A stretch of 64,000 nucleotides of DNA from Isoetes taiwanensis (GCA_021234155.1 JAJEKV010000025.1:4761823-4825822), one strand, 5' to 3'. Positions 23,481-33,646 are shown, numbered from the stretch's first letter. Notes: generated by a model not told the origin, from the letters alone. Numbers and translations are program-made.

Positions 23481-24108
23481 GAGCAATTTTACCGCAAAGT
23501 CACTTCAGAAGATACTGGACCATACAAAAATAGTACCTGCAGTGAATCAAGTAGAATGCCACCCAACGTGGCAACAGCATAGGCTGAGATCCTTTTGTGC
23601 TTCAAAGGGCATCCATCTGTCTGTAAGTGTTTAGTGCATTTTCTTACTAGTATGTACAAGCAACAGAGTTAAGGATCATTTCACTCATTTGTTTCTGCAG
23701 GGATGGTCACCCCTTGGCTCACCTGGAAGTATAAAGGATTGCAGATCTGTCCTTGAGTTGCCCTTAATCAAGGAACTTGCTGAAAAACTAGGACGTACAC
23801 CAGCTCAAATTGCACTGCGGTGGGGTTTACAAGCAGGAAACAGCGTTCTACCTAAAAGTATCACGCCCGAAAGAATTGAGTCTAACATTGACATTTTAAG
23901 ATGGAGCATTTCTGATGAAGATTTTAAACGTTTCTCTGAGATTGAACAGGTTAGTAAAGTTGTGCAACGTATTTTTATTAAGCAGCTTTGTTCCTTTCTG
24001 ATGTGTCAGGTAATAATGTTTCAGGAAAGGATCTTTAAAGCTAATTTCTTTGTAAGCGAGTCAAGTCCATATAAAAGTTTAGAAGAGTTGTGGGATGGTG
24101 AGTTCTAG
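22330..24108 (+). pseudogene. Aldo-keto reductase (AKR4C-like), nearly complete but lacking the 5' exon
   Basis: Plant cytosolic aldo-keto reductases of this type reduce aldehydes and ketones with NADPH in a TIM-barrel fold. Exons by GT/AG and homology are about 22330-22374, 22808-22859, 23036-23112, 23198-23285, 23356-23622, 23701-23949 and 24025-24108 (TAG). The product would be about 270-285 residues against the usual 310-320; the N-terminal beta strand with GLGTW is not found. Lys (ITSKLW) and His (IHWPVR) of the catalytic tetrad are present, as are NQVECHP, GWSPLGSPG and the cofactor-binding LPKSITPERIESN. The last exon ends EELWDGEF, as in the family. In exon 22808-22859 one extra base disrupts the Tyr-containing stretch that is intact in the first copy, which may be a sequencing error. 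With a missing first exon it is probably a broken, captured gene. Confidence 0.9.
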
Positions 24109-25287
24109 AGCTGAGCCCTATAAGTTGGATGGCAAGCTGGTCAAGACTTCTTGTTGAAACCAGTGTGTGGCTTATTTTTGCATAACATTTTATTCCCCGC
24201 TAGTTTTGTCAAGGTTTTCAACATGCAATTGTGGGTCTAGCGTATCCACATCTGGCTTCTCCGTACCTTGCCTATGTGAGCAAGTTGTTACCTTGATATA
24301 ATTAAGAGAGCGCACTAGTAGTAAAACGAAAACCAGTTATCACCAAAATCAAATGCTCTTATGCATCCCCGCCAATGAAATTGTCATGCCTACACTCCCG
24401 TTCAGCCATTGTTGCTGGTTGTCCGAGGCAGAGCCTGAGCCAATCATGCCAGGTTGTATAGAAAAAGAAAGAAAGAGAGAGAAGACAAAGGCAAATGCCA
24501 ATCTTCGGAGCAAAACTTTCCAACATTATTTGCTACAAATCTTCCCTTGGCAACGCTATCAAATACCGAACTTGGCCATGACAACGTGCACTAAGGCTGG
24601 GATGGAATGATGCAATGCAAAACCTAACACAACATAATGGAAACGAAAATCAATCTAGGGCAATCATCAAGGCCTTTAAACTTCTTCTAATGGGAGGTCT
24701 TCACCTTAACGTCTTCTAATGGGAGTCTTCACCTTGACTTCTTTTAATGAAGGGTCTTCAAATTTAACAGAGTCTCCTCCTGCCATAGCATTAGCATTCT
24801 TTATTTGAAGGCAGATTTTTTTTTACTTTTGAAGGCAGCCAACCTCAATATCGGCAGATGATGGAGCCAAACATTAATACATTAATGTTACTAATGCATG
24901 TAGGCAAATCCATCCATGCATTTATGCATCAAGTTAGCCACAAGGACAAGGATATAATAACTACTATGGAAACCGTGGAATCAATGTCCAATCAAGCCAC
25001 ACTACTAGCTCCAAAAAATATAAATTAATTAAGTATGATATGTGCAGAACCTTTAATATGGCAGATTCCTACAAGGATCACTTATCAACATTGCTAGGTC
25101 CATATTGGAACCTGCAAAGAGGGCAAAAGAGTGGCAAGGATTTAATAAGTGGAATTTTGTCCATTAAACATTGGCAAGGTTTTGGCAATGATGTTAACAT
25201 ATACAAGAAACTTATCGCGACGACTTTCTCTTTACATACCCTGATTATGCCGTATTCTATTCTATTGCTATTTAGAATATAGTTTTT
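24109..25287. other. 3' flank of the aldo-keto reductase, no gene seen
   Basis: AT-rich DNA without a convincing frame. It contains a small minisatellite at 24681-24766. A frame at 25040-25282 has no recognisable domain. It is absent from the second locus copy together with the reductase. Confidence 0.5.
24681..24766. repeat. ~30 bp minisatellite, three copies
   Basis: CTTCTAATGGGAGGTCTTCACC-like units start near 24681, 24711 and 24739, each ending in GGGAGTCTTC or GGGTCTTC. Confidence 0.8.
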
Positions 25288-25735
25288 GGGTTGCTTGTAG
25301 GGGGCAACCCTCTTGTTGGAGGGTGGAGGACCGCTCAAGGCTTGGATTTGTTTTGAGGATAATATGCCCCGCATATTCTATGCAAGCGGATGCGACGGCC
25401 GGGGCTTTTTAGGGTTTCGCGGACGGCAAAGGATGCTTAGACGGCAAGGATTCGCCTGGATGTGCCCGACGGTAGGGATTGTTCGCCTATGCTTTTCTTC
25501 GCTCCGCCTATCTATGGCAAATGGAAGCAAAATTGCGGTGCACGCTTTGTGTTCTAAATCGATGCCTTCAAAGCGATTTTGGGTCGATTGATGCAAATGA
25601 GGGTCTGGATTGATGTAGCTTTAATTCCTCAGATTATTCTTTCCATGATTTATGCTCGACATCAGCAAAACCGTGAGGCCACCGAGGGCAACCCTCCGTC
25701 TTGCAAAGACCTTGTTTTTTTTTTTGATTTAATAA
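25288..25735 (+). mobile_element. Short element-like terminal segment with hairpin start and T-tail
   Basis: Starts GGGTTGCTTGTAGGGGGCAA, which can fold back on itself and resembles the start of the larger insertion at 20418. It ends GAGGGCAACCCTCCGTCTTG, also fold-back-like, followed by a run of T. It is GC-richer than its flanks and has a 92-codon frame (25313-25591) without a domain. It could be one end of the 5.3 kb insertion or a nested short element of the same family. Confidence 0.4.
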
Positions 25736-26351
25736 TATGAGAAGGATTTAAGGTCCATCTTTAGTGTTTTCAACAACATTATTGATACGGACAAACACAA
25801 TATGCGCATATACACATGGTAACTAATGATGCATATTGTACAATCATAATGTGCATATAGACATAGTTTCTAATCATAAATGTTGTACTACATTCTTGAA
25901 ATAATGTGATTATGTCAAAAGTTCATTGAAGTAACGTTCTTTGGGTGGTAATGTCGGGCACACATTTACTATAAATACACAACCTCTACTTATGTGCAGC
26001 AAAGGACGACTTCAAGGTAATAAATTGTTGTTAAGTTCAAGCTTAATTAGGGGTGAATCCGAGAACATGTAGCAATTATATAAAAATCGGAGCACCCATA
26101 TAAACCCTTTACTACAATGACTCTTCATTCCTGTGTTCAATACTTTCATATAGAAGCTAATGTCCTACTCGAGTCTTACTTTTGTTTGTATGTTTAAATA
26201 TGTAAATACCACATGTCCTTCGTCTTTATATAACTGCAAGGGTTGAATCCCATAACCTATGTGGGCAAAGATACAATGACCATTTCAATGTATTTTGTAA
26301 GTTTTCTATTCTATTCTATTATATCAAAGGTAGATAGTCTTTTTTATTTTT
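25735..26351. other. Right flank of the duplicated locus, no gene seen
   Basis: Pairs closely with 63423-63990. It contains short direct repeats (ATAATGTGCATATAGACATAG-type) and no supported frame. Confidence 0.5.
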
Positions 26352-26504
26352 ATGATATACATATGTAGCATAATAATAGGGGGTTTTCTTTGTGTTTTTG
26401 TACGTTTTTCACTAAGGTTTTCCTATGATTTCGTGATGTATTCAAATGGATGTAGTAATGCGTACATCTAGAGTGCACCATTTCTGAGCCATTGATTTTA
26501 GCCT

Positions 26505-26645
26505 TTTTTTTTTTCCAATGGTCAACAACCAATGGCTCACAACAAAAGCCCTTTTTTTTGTGCGTGTGGTGCATAATGTCAACAACCAATGGCTCACAAC
26601 AAAAGCCCTCTTTTTGTGTGTGTGGTGCATAATGGGCACATGAAG
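26505..26645. repeat. ~75 bp minisatellite in E1 (two copies)
   Basis: Two units with CAACAACCAATGGCTCACAA, CAAAAGCCCT and GTGGTGCATAATG. On the minus strand they read as a repeated peptide. The family member at 62817-63060 has about four units. Confidence 0.85.
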
Positions 26646-27360
26646 GGCTTGAAGGGCGCATGTAGTGGCGGTTTCCGGCAAACACATTTCTTATCATAAC
26701 TTTTTGATCTAGAGCTACGCTTTGAGATGATTTTTATTATGCGTTGAAAAGCTCTCTCCGAGATCTTTTGATAGTGTATGATATGGATATGTTTGGTTAA
26801 GTTATCTATGCTAAAACAGCAATTTTTCGGCCGGGTTTGGTAGGCTTTCACATCCTACCAGCTGATTAATTGTTTTATGGCTCATTCGAATGAAGCTTGC
26901 AAAAAATTACCATGCATTTTAGATTTTGAGGGAGTTATTAAGCAAATTCCAAGGCTTCTAGATCCTTGTGTTAACAAGCAAATTGTGTGTGGTGCATAAT
27001 GGGCACATGAAGGGCTTGAAGGGCGCATGTAGTGCGCTTTCCGCAAGAACACAATTCTTATCATAACTTTTGATCCAGAGCTCTGCTTTGAGATGATTTT
27101 ATTGCGTTGGAAATCTCTCTCCGAGATCTTTTGATAGTTTATGATATGAATATGTTTGGTTAAGTTATCTATGCTAAAATATCAATTTTTTGCCGGGTTT
27201 GGTAGGCTTTCACATCCTACCGTTTGATTAATACAGATTGCGCTTATTGGATATTGTTTTATGGCTCATTCCAATGAAGCTTGCAAAAAAATTACCATGT
27301 ATTTTTAGATTTTGAGGCGCTTATTAAGCAAATTTCAAGGCTTCTAGATCCTTGTGCTAA
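26618..27360. repeat. ~367 bp internal tandem duplication in E1
   Basis: GTGTGGTGCATAATGGGCAC near 26620 recurs near 26987, and the following sequence through CAAGGCTTCTAGATCCTTGTG is also repeated. The other family member (61638-63208) has a single copy. Confidence 0.85.
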
Positions 27361-27688
27361 CAAGCGAAAAAGTTTCCCACTTTGGTTTCTCGTCACAAGA
27401 ATCCATGGAGGCCAAAGGTCAGCTGTTAAATTCAGTTGAAAAATGTTTGTGTATGGGTGTTGCAAACTTTATGACTTTCTAATAATGGAATAAATCTGCT
27501 CTATCTTTACGGTAACTTTTACTTATGTTCTATTTGTTTTATTGTGATGAAATTCAAAAGCTACAGGTGATGAAAGCCTCAAATGAATTCTAGTTTTTTT
27601 CTGGTTTGAATTCTAAAATTTTTGTCACGGGAGGGGGGGGGAGGGGCGTCCCTAAGGCCCCGAAGGGGCCAAAAATTTTTTTTTGCAA

Positions 27689-28283
27689 CACAAACCATTA
27701 ACATCCAACATATAAAAATTAAATCCCCAACACACATAACAACCATTGACATTAACAACCAACACATAACTACCATTGACATTAATTAACACAACCATTG
27801 GGTCCAACACATTTAAATTAAAATCCCCCTTAAATCCCCTTTGGTTTGGGTGCATATTCACACGAGGGGTGACGTAGGGCAGCGAGAGCCCTCATAATTG
27901 CATTTTGCACGCATCTAAATCAACACCATATAGTATTAAAGAGCGGAAATCTTATAGTATTTTGCGCATCTTGTTATACACAAGATAGCAAATTTTGTAC
28001 TTGCATACCCCACAAACGAGGAACTTTACGTGCGGTGTAGATTAAGGAATAAGGGGTGAATATGCCTATCCAACGGCTCGTTGCGGAGTCATCCCCCTGT
28101 GTGAATATGCACCCAAACCAAAGGGGGTTTAAGGGGATTTTAATTTAAATGTGTTGGACCCAATGGTTGTGTTAATTAATGTCAATGTTAGTTATGTGTT
28201 GGTTGTTAATGTCAATGGTTGTTATGTGTTGGTTGTTATGTGTTGGGGATTTAATTTTTATATGTTGATGTTAATGGTTTGTC
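27689..28283. repeat. Long inverted repeat (foldback) of E1
   Basis: Left arm 27689-27868 and right arm 28093-28283 are reverse complements over about 180 bp (CAAACCATTAACATC against GATGTTAATGGTTTG; TTTGGTTTGGGTGCATATTC against GAATATGCACCCAAACCAAA). The central 220 bp contains CCCCACAAACGAGGAACTT and GGAATAAGGGGTGAATATGC. Confidence 0.93.
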
Positions 28284-28290
28284 TTTCAAC

Positions 28291-28539
28291 CGTGAAACAT
28301 TTATCCTTAGAGCTTGAGTTTATTCATGCCAATTAGGACTCCCTCGCCCCTCATACTTAAAAGTTTAAGACAACAACCACATACCTATAGAATGGGGACA
28401 TCCTATCCTCTCTTCTTAACTCCTACATATTTCATATTGCTTGATAGCAGTCTATCCTACCAACATTTTTGCAACCTCACTCTACTAAGTGATATCTCGC
28501 CTATTTAGACATAAATCCGCCACCGTCAATTAGTTTCTC
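28291..28539. other. Gap, no gene seen
   Basis: AT-rich sequence with only a short frame (28314-28508) that lacks any recognisable domain. Confidence 0.5.
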
Positions 28540-29225
28540 CTTGCTCGTGGCCCCTTTTTTTAACTCTTGTGTAAACTTTTTCAAGGTTTTTTTTCCTTGT
28601 TGGGTTATAATTGTATTTCTATCATGATTCAAAACTTCGACAGGCTACAAAAGGACCATTTTGCAATTATCTCCTTTTTCTTTTCAGGTAGGAGTTTTGG
28701 TACATAATTCACAGTTTAGCTTGCAAGGTACAGATCTTTTGATTGCATATATTTGCTCTTAGAAATACTTTTGCACCCATTGGATCTTGAGTTGAATTGG
28801 CACATATTTCACCGCTTTCAATTTTGTAGGAATGCAAACCCCATCTTGCGGTGTGAATTAATGATATTTCGTGACCAACTTCTTTCATCCGATGTCTCCG
28901 GATACAATGAGTATCATTAGCTTCATTACATACTTAAAAACTCTTTACCACGCAGTTGTATATATTTGATCCACATCATTAAAGGAGCTTCGCCATAAGT
29001 ACTTGTTTTCTGAGATTGTAGCTAGACCTGTATGTTGCATCTTGCCTATTGCAAACACTGTATGGTTGAGTTCAGATTACAGAGTCAATTATGCACTACT
29101 ATCAAAGTAGTATGCCCATCCGGTTTGGCATGATACTTTTGTCGTCCCGCATGATAAGAAGACTTGAGGGAATGGATACTAGTATGGAACTTGAAGATGA
29201 TATTGAAAGCTCTCCTTTCGATGCT
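28540..29225 (+). repeat. Truncated copy of the LINE-upstream/5' segment
   Basis: Matches about 13860-14510 and 52860-53525 and stops abruptly near 29225, within the sequence encoding (in the other copies) the stretch before the reverse transcriptase. It lies against a receptor-kinase fragment of opposite orientation. It is a separate insertion or a recombination breakpoint. Confidence 0.8.
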
Positions 29226-29613
29226 GATGTACATGATCTCTCGTCTTATATAGACTAATATGGTCAAAACAAAGAAACAACAAAATGCTGCAACAGAACC
29301 AAGTATAAGCCCTAGCATGGAACAGAATGAAATCTGTTTGGCCGAGGATGGCCTGCATAGCTTGAAGAAAGCAGCATAAGTTTGGTTAGGATGGCCTGCA
29401 TAGCTTGAAGAAAGTAGCATAAGTTTGGTTAGCATAACGAAGGCTGTTTACCTTGTCCACCACAAAACAAGAGCCCTGTTGCCTTTGATAAAATGCAGCC
29501 TTGCATGTTGATGAATCTGCACAGTTTTTTCTGCAGTTTTGGGAGATGCCATAACATCCAGACGCCACTCCACGGCCTCCCAAAAAAAGAGGGAAAAGGC
29601 GATTTACAAACAA
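29225..29613 (-). pseudogene. Receptor-like kinase fragment: PAN-like region and transmembrane segment
   Basis: On the minus strand a frame from 29613 encodes CRKNCADSSTCKAAFYQ and GSCFVVDKVNSL, followed by YATFFKL. This cysteine pattern and order match the PAN/apple-like extracellular domain of plant S-domain (SD2-type) receptor-like kinases. After a frameshift it continues QISFCSMLG and the hydrophobic GLILGSVAAFCCFFVLTILV (about 29312-29250), then YIRR, a transmembrane helix with a basic stop-transfer end. A 43 bp tandem duplication (29346-29432) causes the shift. No lectin or kinase domain is seen on either side; the fragment abuts the truncated LINE-like segment at 29225. It is a gene remnant, not a working receptor. 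Confidence 0.72.
29346..29432. repeat. 43 bp tandem duplication inside the receptor fragment
   Basis: GATGGCCTGCATAGCTTGAA is repeated with a period of 43 bp. Since 43 is not a multiple of three it breaks the reading frame between the PAN-like part and the membrane helix. Confidence 0.93.
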
Positions 29614-30786
29614 AAAATGGAAAATTTTAAAATTGCCCTTCTATTTTTGCATATTTCTCAAAATGCTGTGTATTTATGGTACCTGTCAAAATGCGCCCTC
29701 TTCCCTGCTTAATGTGCCCTCAAACTAGGGTCAGGTGTAATTTTAGTGACAGCTCATATGCGCAAAGTTGTAACCCAAGTTATGGAATGTAACACCTCAC
29801 ATAAATTCTGATTATAAACGATCCAAATTCTTAGAACAATTCTTTCTTTGTCATATTAGGAAAAGTCGCGATTCTAGTTCTTCTAGCTTGCCTAGCTTTG
29901 AGCAATTAGCAGATTTGAATCTTAGGAGATAATGCATATGCAAGTAGAAATGAGGGATGGATTGAAGATTGAGAGCCCAAAAACTGTGTGGCAGAAGAAC
30001 AACTAGACTAGAAAATAACATCATGGAAGATTTTTACAAATCCAAATCTCATTACCTGCTCATCATTACTTTCTGGGTTTAATACAAAAAATAAATAGAA
30101 CTCTAAAATTTGCACCCCTGAAGTACATTCTACAGTTAATAAGTTAATCAATGGTCTTCTTAAAGAATAAGAAGTGGGCTCTAATAGTTGCTTAAGAAAA
30201 TACATTGTTCTAGTTATTGGTCAACCCACAGTGCGACAAAACTTTTTTTTTTCATATGTTATTCAAATGTAGGGTTTCCTTGAATAGTTTAAGTGATCTT
30301 CTTATTCATGATGTGAATTCACATGACTTTCACAGATAGTAATGCCCCATATACAAAACTAAAGTTATAGAACGTGTTTCCAATTCAACATTCGGTGAAA
30401 GTTGTTAACACCTATGTGGCAAATTTGGATAGATCCAATAGACTATTAAATTTGGATTGTAAGATCCAATAGACCATTTTTAAAAATTAGGCTATCTTTT
30501 CAAATTGGATCCCTAGACCAATAGCACATGCACCCTTTGCAAATTGAATTCCTCGGGGAATAGAAATTTGGCTAGAGTTACACGTTATAATTTGCAATCA
30601 TATTGTATTTAGTGTACTCTAGGAGCAAGCTTCTAAGCCACACCTAATATGCCTACTGATCCTAGGGTGTTTAGCCCAAATGCTATATAACATTCTAGAA
30701 ATGCGCAAAAGCATACCATATCATACAAAGACTATGTACACGGTAGTACATGATTCAGCCACATTATACCCTGAATGGTAAGACCA
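29614..30786. other. Gap, no gene seen
   Basis: AT-rich DNA with scattered short frames and an imperfect local repeat of ATCCAATAGAC (30430-30475). Nothing I can assign. Confidence 0.5.
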
Positions 30787-30850
30787 TAGAATAGAATAGA
30801 ATAGAATAGAATAGTTTTTTTATCGTCCACTGAGACCAATCGGCCTATAA
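30787..30850 (-). mobile_element. 3' end of a short retroelement with (ATTCT)n tail
   Basis: On the minus strand the sequence reads CAGTGGACGATAAAAAAACT followed by ATTCT repeats (30787-30813). It is built like the ends at 18037 and 49684: GTGGAC-TTAAAA plus a short tandem tail. The body of the element to the right is not definable. Confidence 0.45.
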
Positions 30851-32029
30851 CAAGGTTTAAAATGAAACGCACTTATTTAAGAAGTGCGTTTGAAAGATTC
30901 CTTCTAAAAATTTACAAAATTCTAAAATACCCCTAAAAAGGACTCTTTTACTATCTTGTGTCTAAAGATTTATAAAACCGCTCATGAAAAATGCACATTT
31001 TAGGAAGACTTAACATTAAGGAGAAGAACAACAAAGAAAAATATCTCATTTTAGAGGGAAAAAGGACCACTACGAAAGCCAAAGATTTATTATGGGGCAA
31101 ACTCATATGAAAAAATTAGACGCTTTTGTATCTTATCCCTTAGAACGTTTATATTGGTTACATTATAGAAGACAAAAAATTTGTTATTTCACAACCATTT
31201 TGGCTAAACATCCTAATTGACCTTAAAAGACATTGGGAGACAGTTTGAACAAACTGCTTGAATGAAAAATTATTGTTTTTGCATCATATGGTATTACAAA
31301 TGATAATACATCCACGAAATCATGCAGTTAGTTGAAGTTCCAACCGACGATGCCGTGAGTAAATTTATACCGAGGAAACAGGTTGAAGTAGTGAAGCTCG
31401 CGGGATTACATGGCCTTCTTTGTTGTTCTCGGAGATGTATTCATCATGTCTTTGGGCTTGCACAATACCAATCCACAATATAGTGATGTTGAGAAGATAG
31501 TCAAGCTCCTTGTCAATGTTGAGAGTCTTCAAAGACAATTCCATCATCTCAGAAATTGAAGGTCACTCGCACATTTCTCCACAGAGAAGTATTTGTCTAT
31601 CTTGCTTTTTTTTTCTGTTTGCAAAGAAATAGGTAAACTTTTGAGGGGTTGCTACCCCTCGCACCCCCTATGGACAAACTCACGTAGTTTCCTTCTCGTT
31701 GAACACATGTGTCTCCATAACATTTTGGGGTCCTTTTGCCTTTAGAAGCGCTTTTGAGCTGCCTAAAGTGAAGTTAGCATGTGTGTAGAGAAAAAAAAAA
31801 GTAAAAATAACAACGGGATTTGACTAATTTATGCTCTAACATTGCATTACAAGGTCAGAGAATTTAGAACTATTTTAGAACTTTTTGAACTAAAAAACTA
31901 AGAAAACTGCATAAAATTATCCCTTGAGTGTGTTATTTCAACAAGATAAGTTGCAAAAACCTTTGGGAGCAAGAAAGACCCCACAAGATTTTGCACAATA
32001 TAAACTTATACTCCTGGACTACATATTTT
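30851..32029. other. Gap with one hairpin, no gene seen
   Basis: Contains a 7 bp-stem hairpin CGCACTTATTTAAGAAGTGCG (30869-30890). A sequence related by inversion lies at about 34440-34505 (TTTAAAATGAA-CGCACTTATTTA and GAAAGATTCC). A partial copy of the palindrome found further right (GTAAATTTATACCG) is at 31359-31372. No coding region is supported. Confidence 0.5.
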
Positions 32030-32270
32030 ATGTATATATATATCTATATACATCTTATACATGTTAATATATATATATATTCAATATATATACGTTCACA
32101 TATTTGTATATATAAAAAAAAAAACGGTATAAATTTATACCGCAGGAAGTCTCGCGGTATAGATTTATACCGCAAGACTTCTCTTTTTTTCGGATATATA
32201 TATGTAAATATATATGTTATATATATATTATATATTTATATAATATACATATATATACAAGAAAATTAAT
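32030..32270. repeat. TA-rich low-complexity block with two palindromes
   Basis: Mostly TATA runs. Embedded are CGGTATAAATTTATACCG (32125-32142) and GCGGTATAGATTTATACCGC (32154-32173), which belong to the same palindrome family as 33647-33914. Confidence 0.9.
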
Positions 32271-32339
32271 ACGTCCTACGGCGCATTGTTCCAATTTTAG
32301 CATGTTCCTACGTGCAAGTTCTTATAAAAGAATCTCTTG

Positions 32340-33005
32340 AAAATACTCTAAATTCATAGATTATCTAACATTCTACCAAGGTTCTCTCAGATTCTACCAA
32401 GGTTCTCTAAGATTCTACCAAGGTTCTCTAAATTTTATAAGATTCCCTAGATTTTCCAAGATTTTATGAAGATCCCCTTAGATTCTCTTAGATTCATTTA
32501 GATCTTATGAGATTGCCCTAGGTTCCCTTACATTATATGAGATTCAAAGAGATTCTATAAATATTCCCTTACATACTCTAAGATTTCATCAACATTTTCT
32601 TAGATTCCCTTAGATTTTATGAAGATTCCTTTAGATCCCCCAAATTTTAAGAGATTTCTAGATTCTCTTATATTTTATAAGATTTTCTTACATTTTATTA
32701 GATTCTTCTGGATTCCTTTACATTCAAGAACTTTTTAGAACATTCTAAGACTTTTTGGAACATTCTAAGACTTTCAATATATTCTAGAACTTTCTGGAAG
32801 TATTTTCCTAGATTTCCTTACATTCCCGTAGATTCCCCTACATTCTAGAACATTCTAAAACTTATTAGAACAATTTAGAACTTTTTGGAAGAATTTTCTT
32901 AGATCCCCACTAGATTCTCTTATGTTCTAGAACTTTCTAGAAGATTCTAGAACTTTCTAGAGCCTTCCAGAACATTCTAGAGCCTTCTTGAACTAGCTAG
33001 AATAT
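32340..33005. repeat. Degenerate short tandem repeats (AGATTC / AGAACTTTCT)
   Basis: The left part repeats TTCTACCAAGGTTCTCTAAG and CTTAGATTCTCTTAGATT-like units. The right part repeats a 10 bp AGAACTTTCT-type unit. All derive from 5 bp modules of TTC and GAA. Confidence 0.85.
32924..32993. promoter_or_regulatory. Run of 14 alternating nTTCn/nGAAn modules (heat-shock-element-like)
   Basis: The sequence can be cut into consecutive 5 bp modules that alternate TTC and GAA (two are GAG) with two-base gaps, beginning GTTCTAGAACTTTCTAGAAG. Heat-shock elements are contiguous inverted nGAAn modules, normally three to six. No gene promoter is recognisable nearby, so function is speculative and it may be plain repeat sequence. 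Confidence 0.4.
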
Positions 33006-33069
33006 TATAGGCTATTTTATCTTAATGGCAATATTACCCTTAAGTATATTTGAAACACAAATTATTCAT

Positions 33070-33145
33070 TGAATTAATGCTTGGTCTAGTGGTTAGAGGG
33101 GGGGGTTTGGGGGGTTGAGGACCAGGGTTCGAATCCCCCCAATAA
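33070..33145 (+). ncRNA. tRNA-like Pol III promoter segment (SINE head or tRNA relic)
   Basis: A-box-like TGGTCTAGTGGTTA lies at 33082-33095 and a perfect B box GGTTCGAATCC at 33126-33136, at the spacing of a tRNA gene. The intervening arm is a G-run (AGGGGGGGG, then TTTGGGGGG) that cannot form a normal anticodon stem-loop, and the acceptor ends do not pair well. It is more likely the head of a tRNA-derived SINE, or a decayed tRNA, than an active tRNA gene. Confidence 0.6.
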
Positions 33146-33189
33146 TATAAAAAATTTTAAAAGCCTTTTCTCAAGGGACGAAAGCAAAT

Positions 33190-33612
33190 AACATGAGCCT
33201 TAGGATCTTAGACTCGATCAACGATCAAGATCTCACCATATAAAAGCAATATGAGTCGAGGATCATCCACATATAATTCCCAAAGCCATGTGGACCGTAG
33301 GATATGTGCCAAGCCACCCGAGCCGTAGGATCTCTGGATCGACCACCGGATCAAATCAACATGGACCGTAGGGATCGTTACATATAGTCTATATAAGAAC
33401 CCCCAACCCATCTCGGGCCTTAGGATACGCCTCAAAGCCACGCGGAGCCGTGGGATCTCGGATCCACGATCGTGATCGATCAACTTTGGGCCGTAGGATC
33501 GTGTCTATATGGGTTGTATGTAAACTCCCAAGCCATCCGGGCCGTGAGGATGTGTCCCCAAACAACGTGGAGCCAGTCGGATCTCGAATCGGACCCGGTC
33601 CTGGATAAAGCG
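33190..33612. repeat. ~123 bp minisatellite, about 3.5 copies
   Basis: Units recur near 33285, 33408 and 33530, each with CC(G)TAGGATA/G, then GAGCCGTAGGATCTCGGATC-like and GATCAA--T-GGCCGTAGGATC sequence. GC-rich compared with both flanks. Confidence 0.8.
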
Positions 33613-33646
33613 ACAAACATAAGAACATATATATGATTGATATCTT

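Larger units (their letters stand above)
20415..25735 (+). mobile_element. Copy-1-specific 5.3 kb insertion carrying an aldo-keto reductase
   Basis: Copy 2 of the locus reads straight through (GGATTTTTTGGGATTTAATAAT near 63413-63430), whereas copy 1 has 5.3 kb between the same anchors. The left edge begins GGGTTGCCCCTAGGGG with a fold-back GGGGCAATCCC. A related hairpin sequence (GGGTTGCTTGTAGGGGGCAA) starts the last 450 bp at about 25288. The right edge ends in a T-run. I see no clear target-site duplication, transposase or reverse transcriptase. It is either an unclassified gene-carrying element or a segment that copy 2 lost by microhomology deletion. Confidence 0.5.
10725..26310 (+). repeat. 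Segmental duplication, copy 1 (right part)
   Basis: This block aligns in the same order and orientation with 48536-63990, at an offset of about 37.7-37.8 kb at both ends. Shared segments are 10725-11853 with 48536-49680, 11858-12420 with 51942-52450, 13430-17877 with 52470-56909, 17878-18785 with 56910-57810, 18785-20200 with 60190-61630, 20220-20415 with 63217-63420, and 25735-26310 with 63423-63990. Interruptions are insertions private to one copy. Array 1 and its flank belong to the same duplication further left. Confidence 0.93.
26352..28290 (-). mobile_element. Foldback-ended repeat element E1 (reverse orientation)
   Basis: Homologous over most of its length to 61638-63208 in opposite orientation. 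One end is ATGTAGCATAATAATAGGGGG at 26370; the other is a large inverted repeat (27689-28283). Between them are a 75 bp minisatellite encoding repeated HYAPHTQKEGFCCEPLVVD-like peptides, a 367 bp internal duplication and AT-rich sequence. No transposase is recognised, so it would be non-autonomous. It shares its outer end with the element at 57813-60187. Confidence 0.65.

Noticed and set aside
20415..25735. Calling the reductase-bearing insertion a Helitron or a processed retrocopy
   Set aside because: No TC/CTRR ends at the borders defined by copy 2, and introns are present, which excludes a retrocopy.
31928..32269. 113-codon ORF rich in Tyr and Ile
   Set aside because: It reads through TATA low-complexity sequence and the palindromes.
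33070..33145. Functional tRNA gene
   Set aside because: A and B boxes are fine, but a G-run replaces the anticodon arm and the acceptor stem does not pair.
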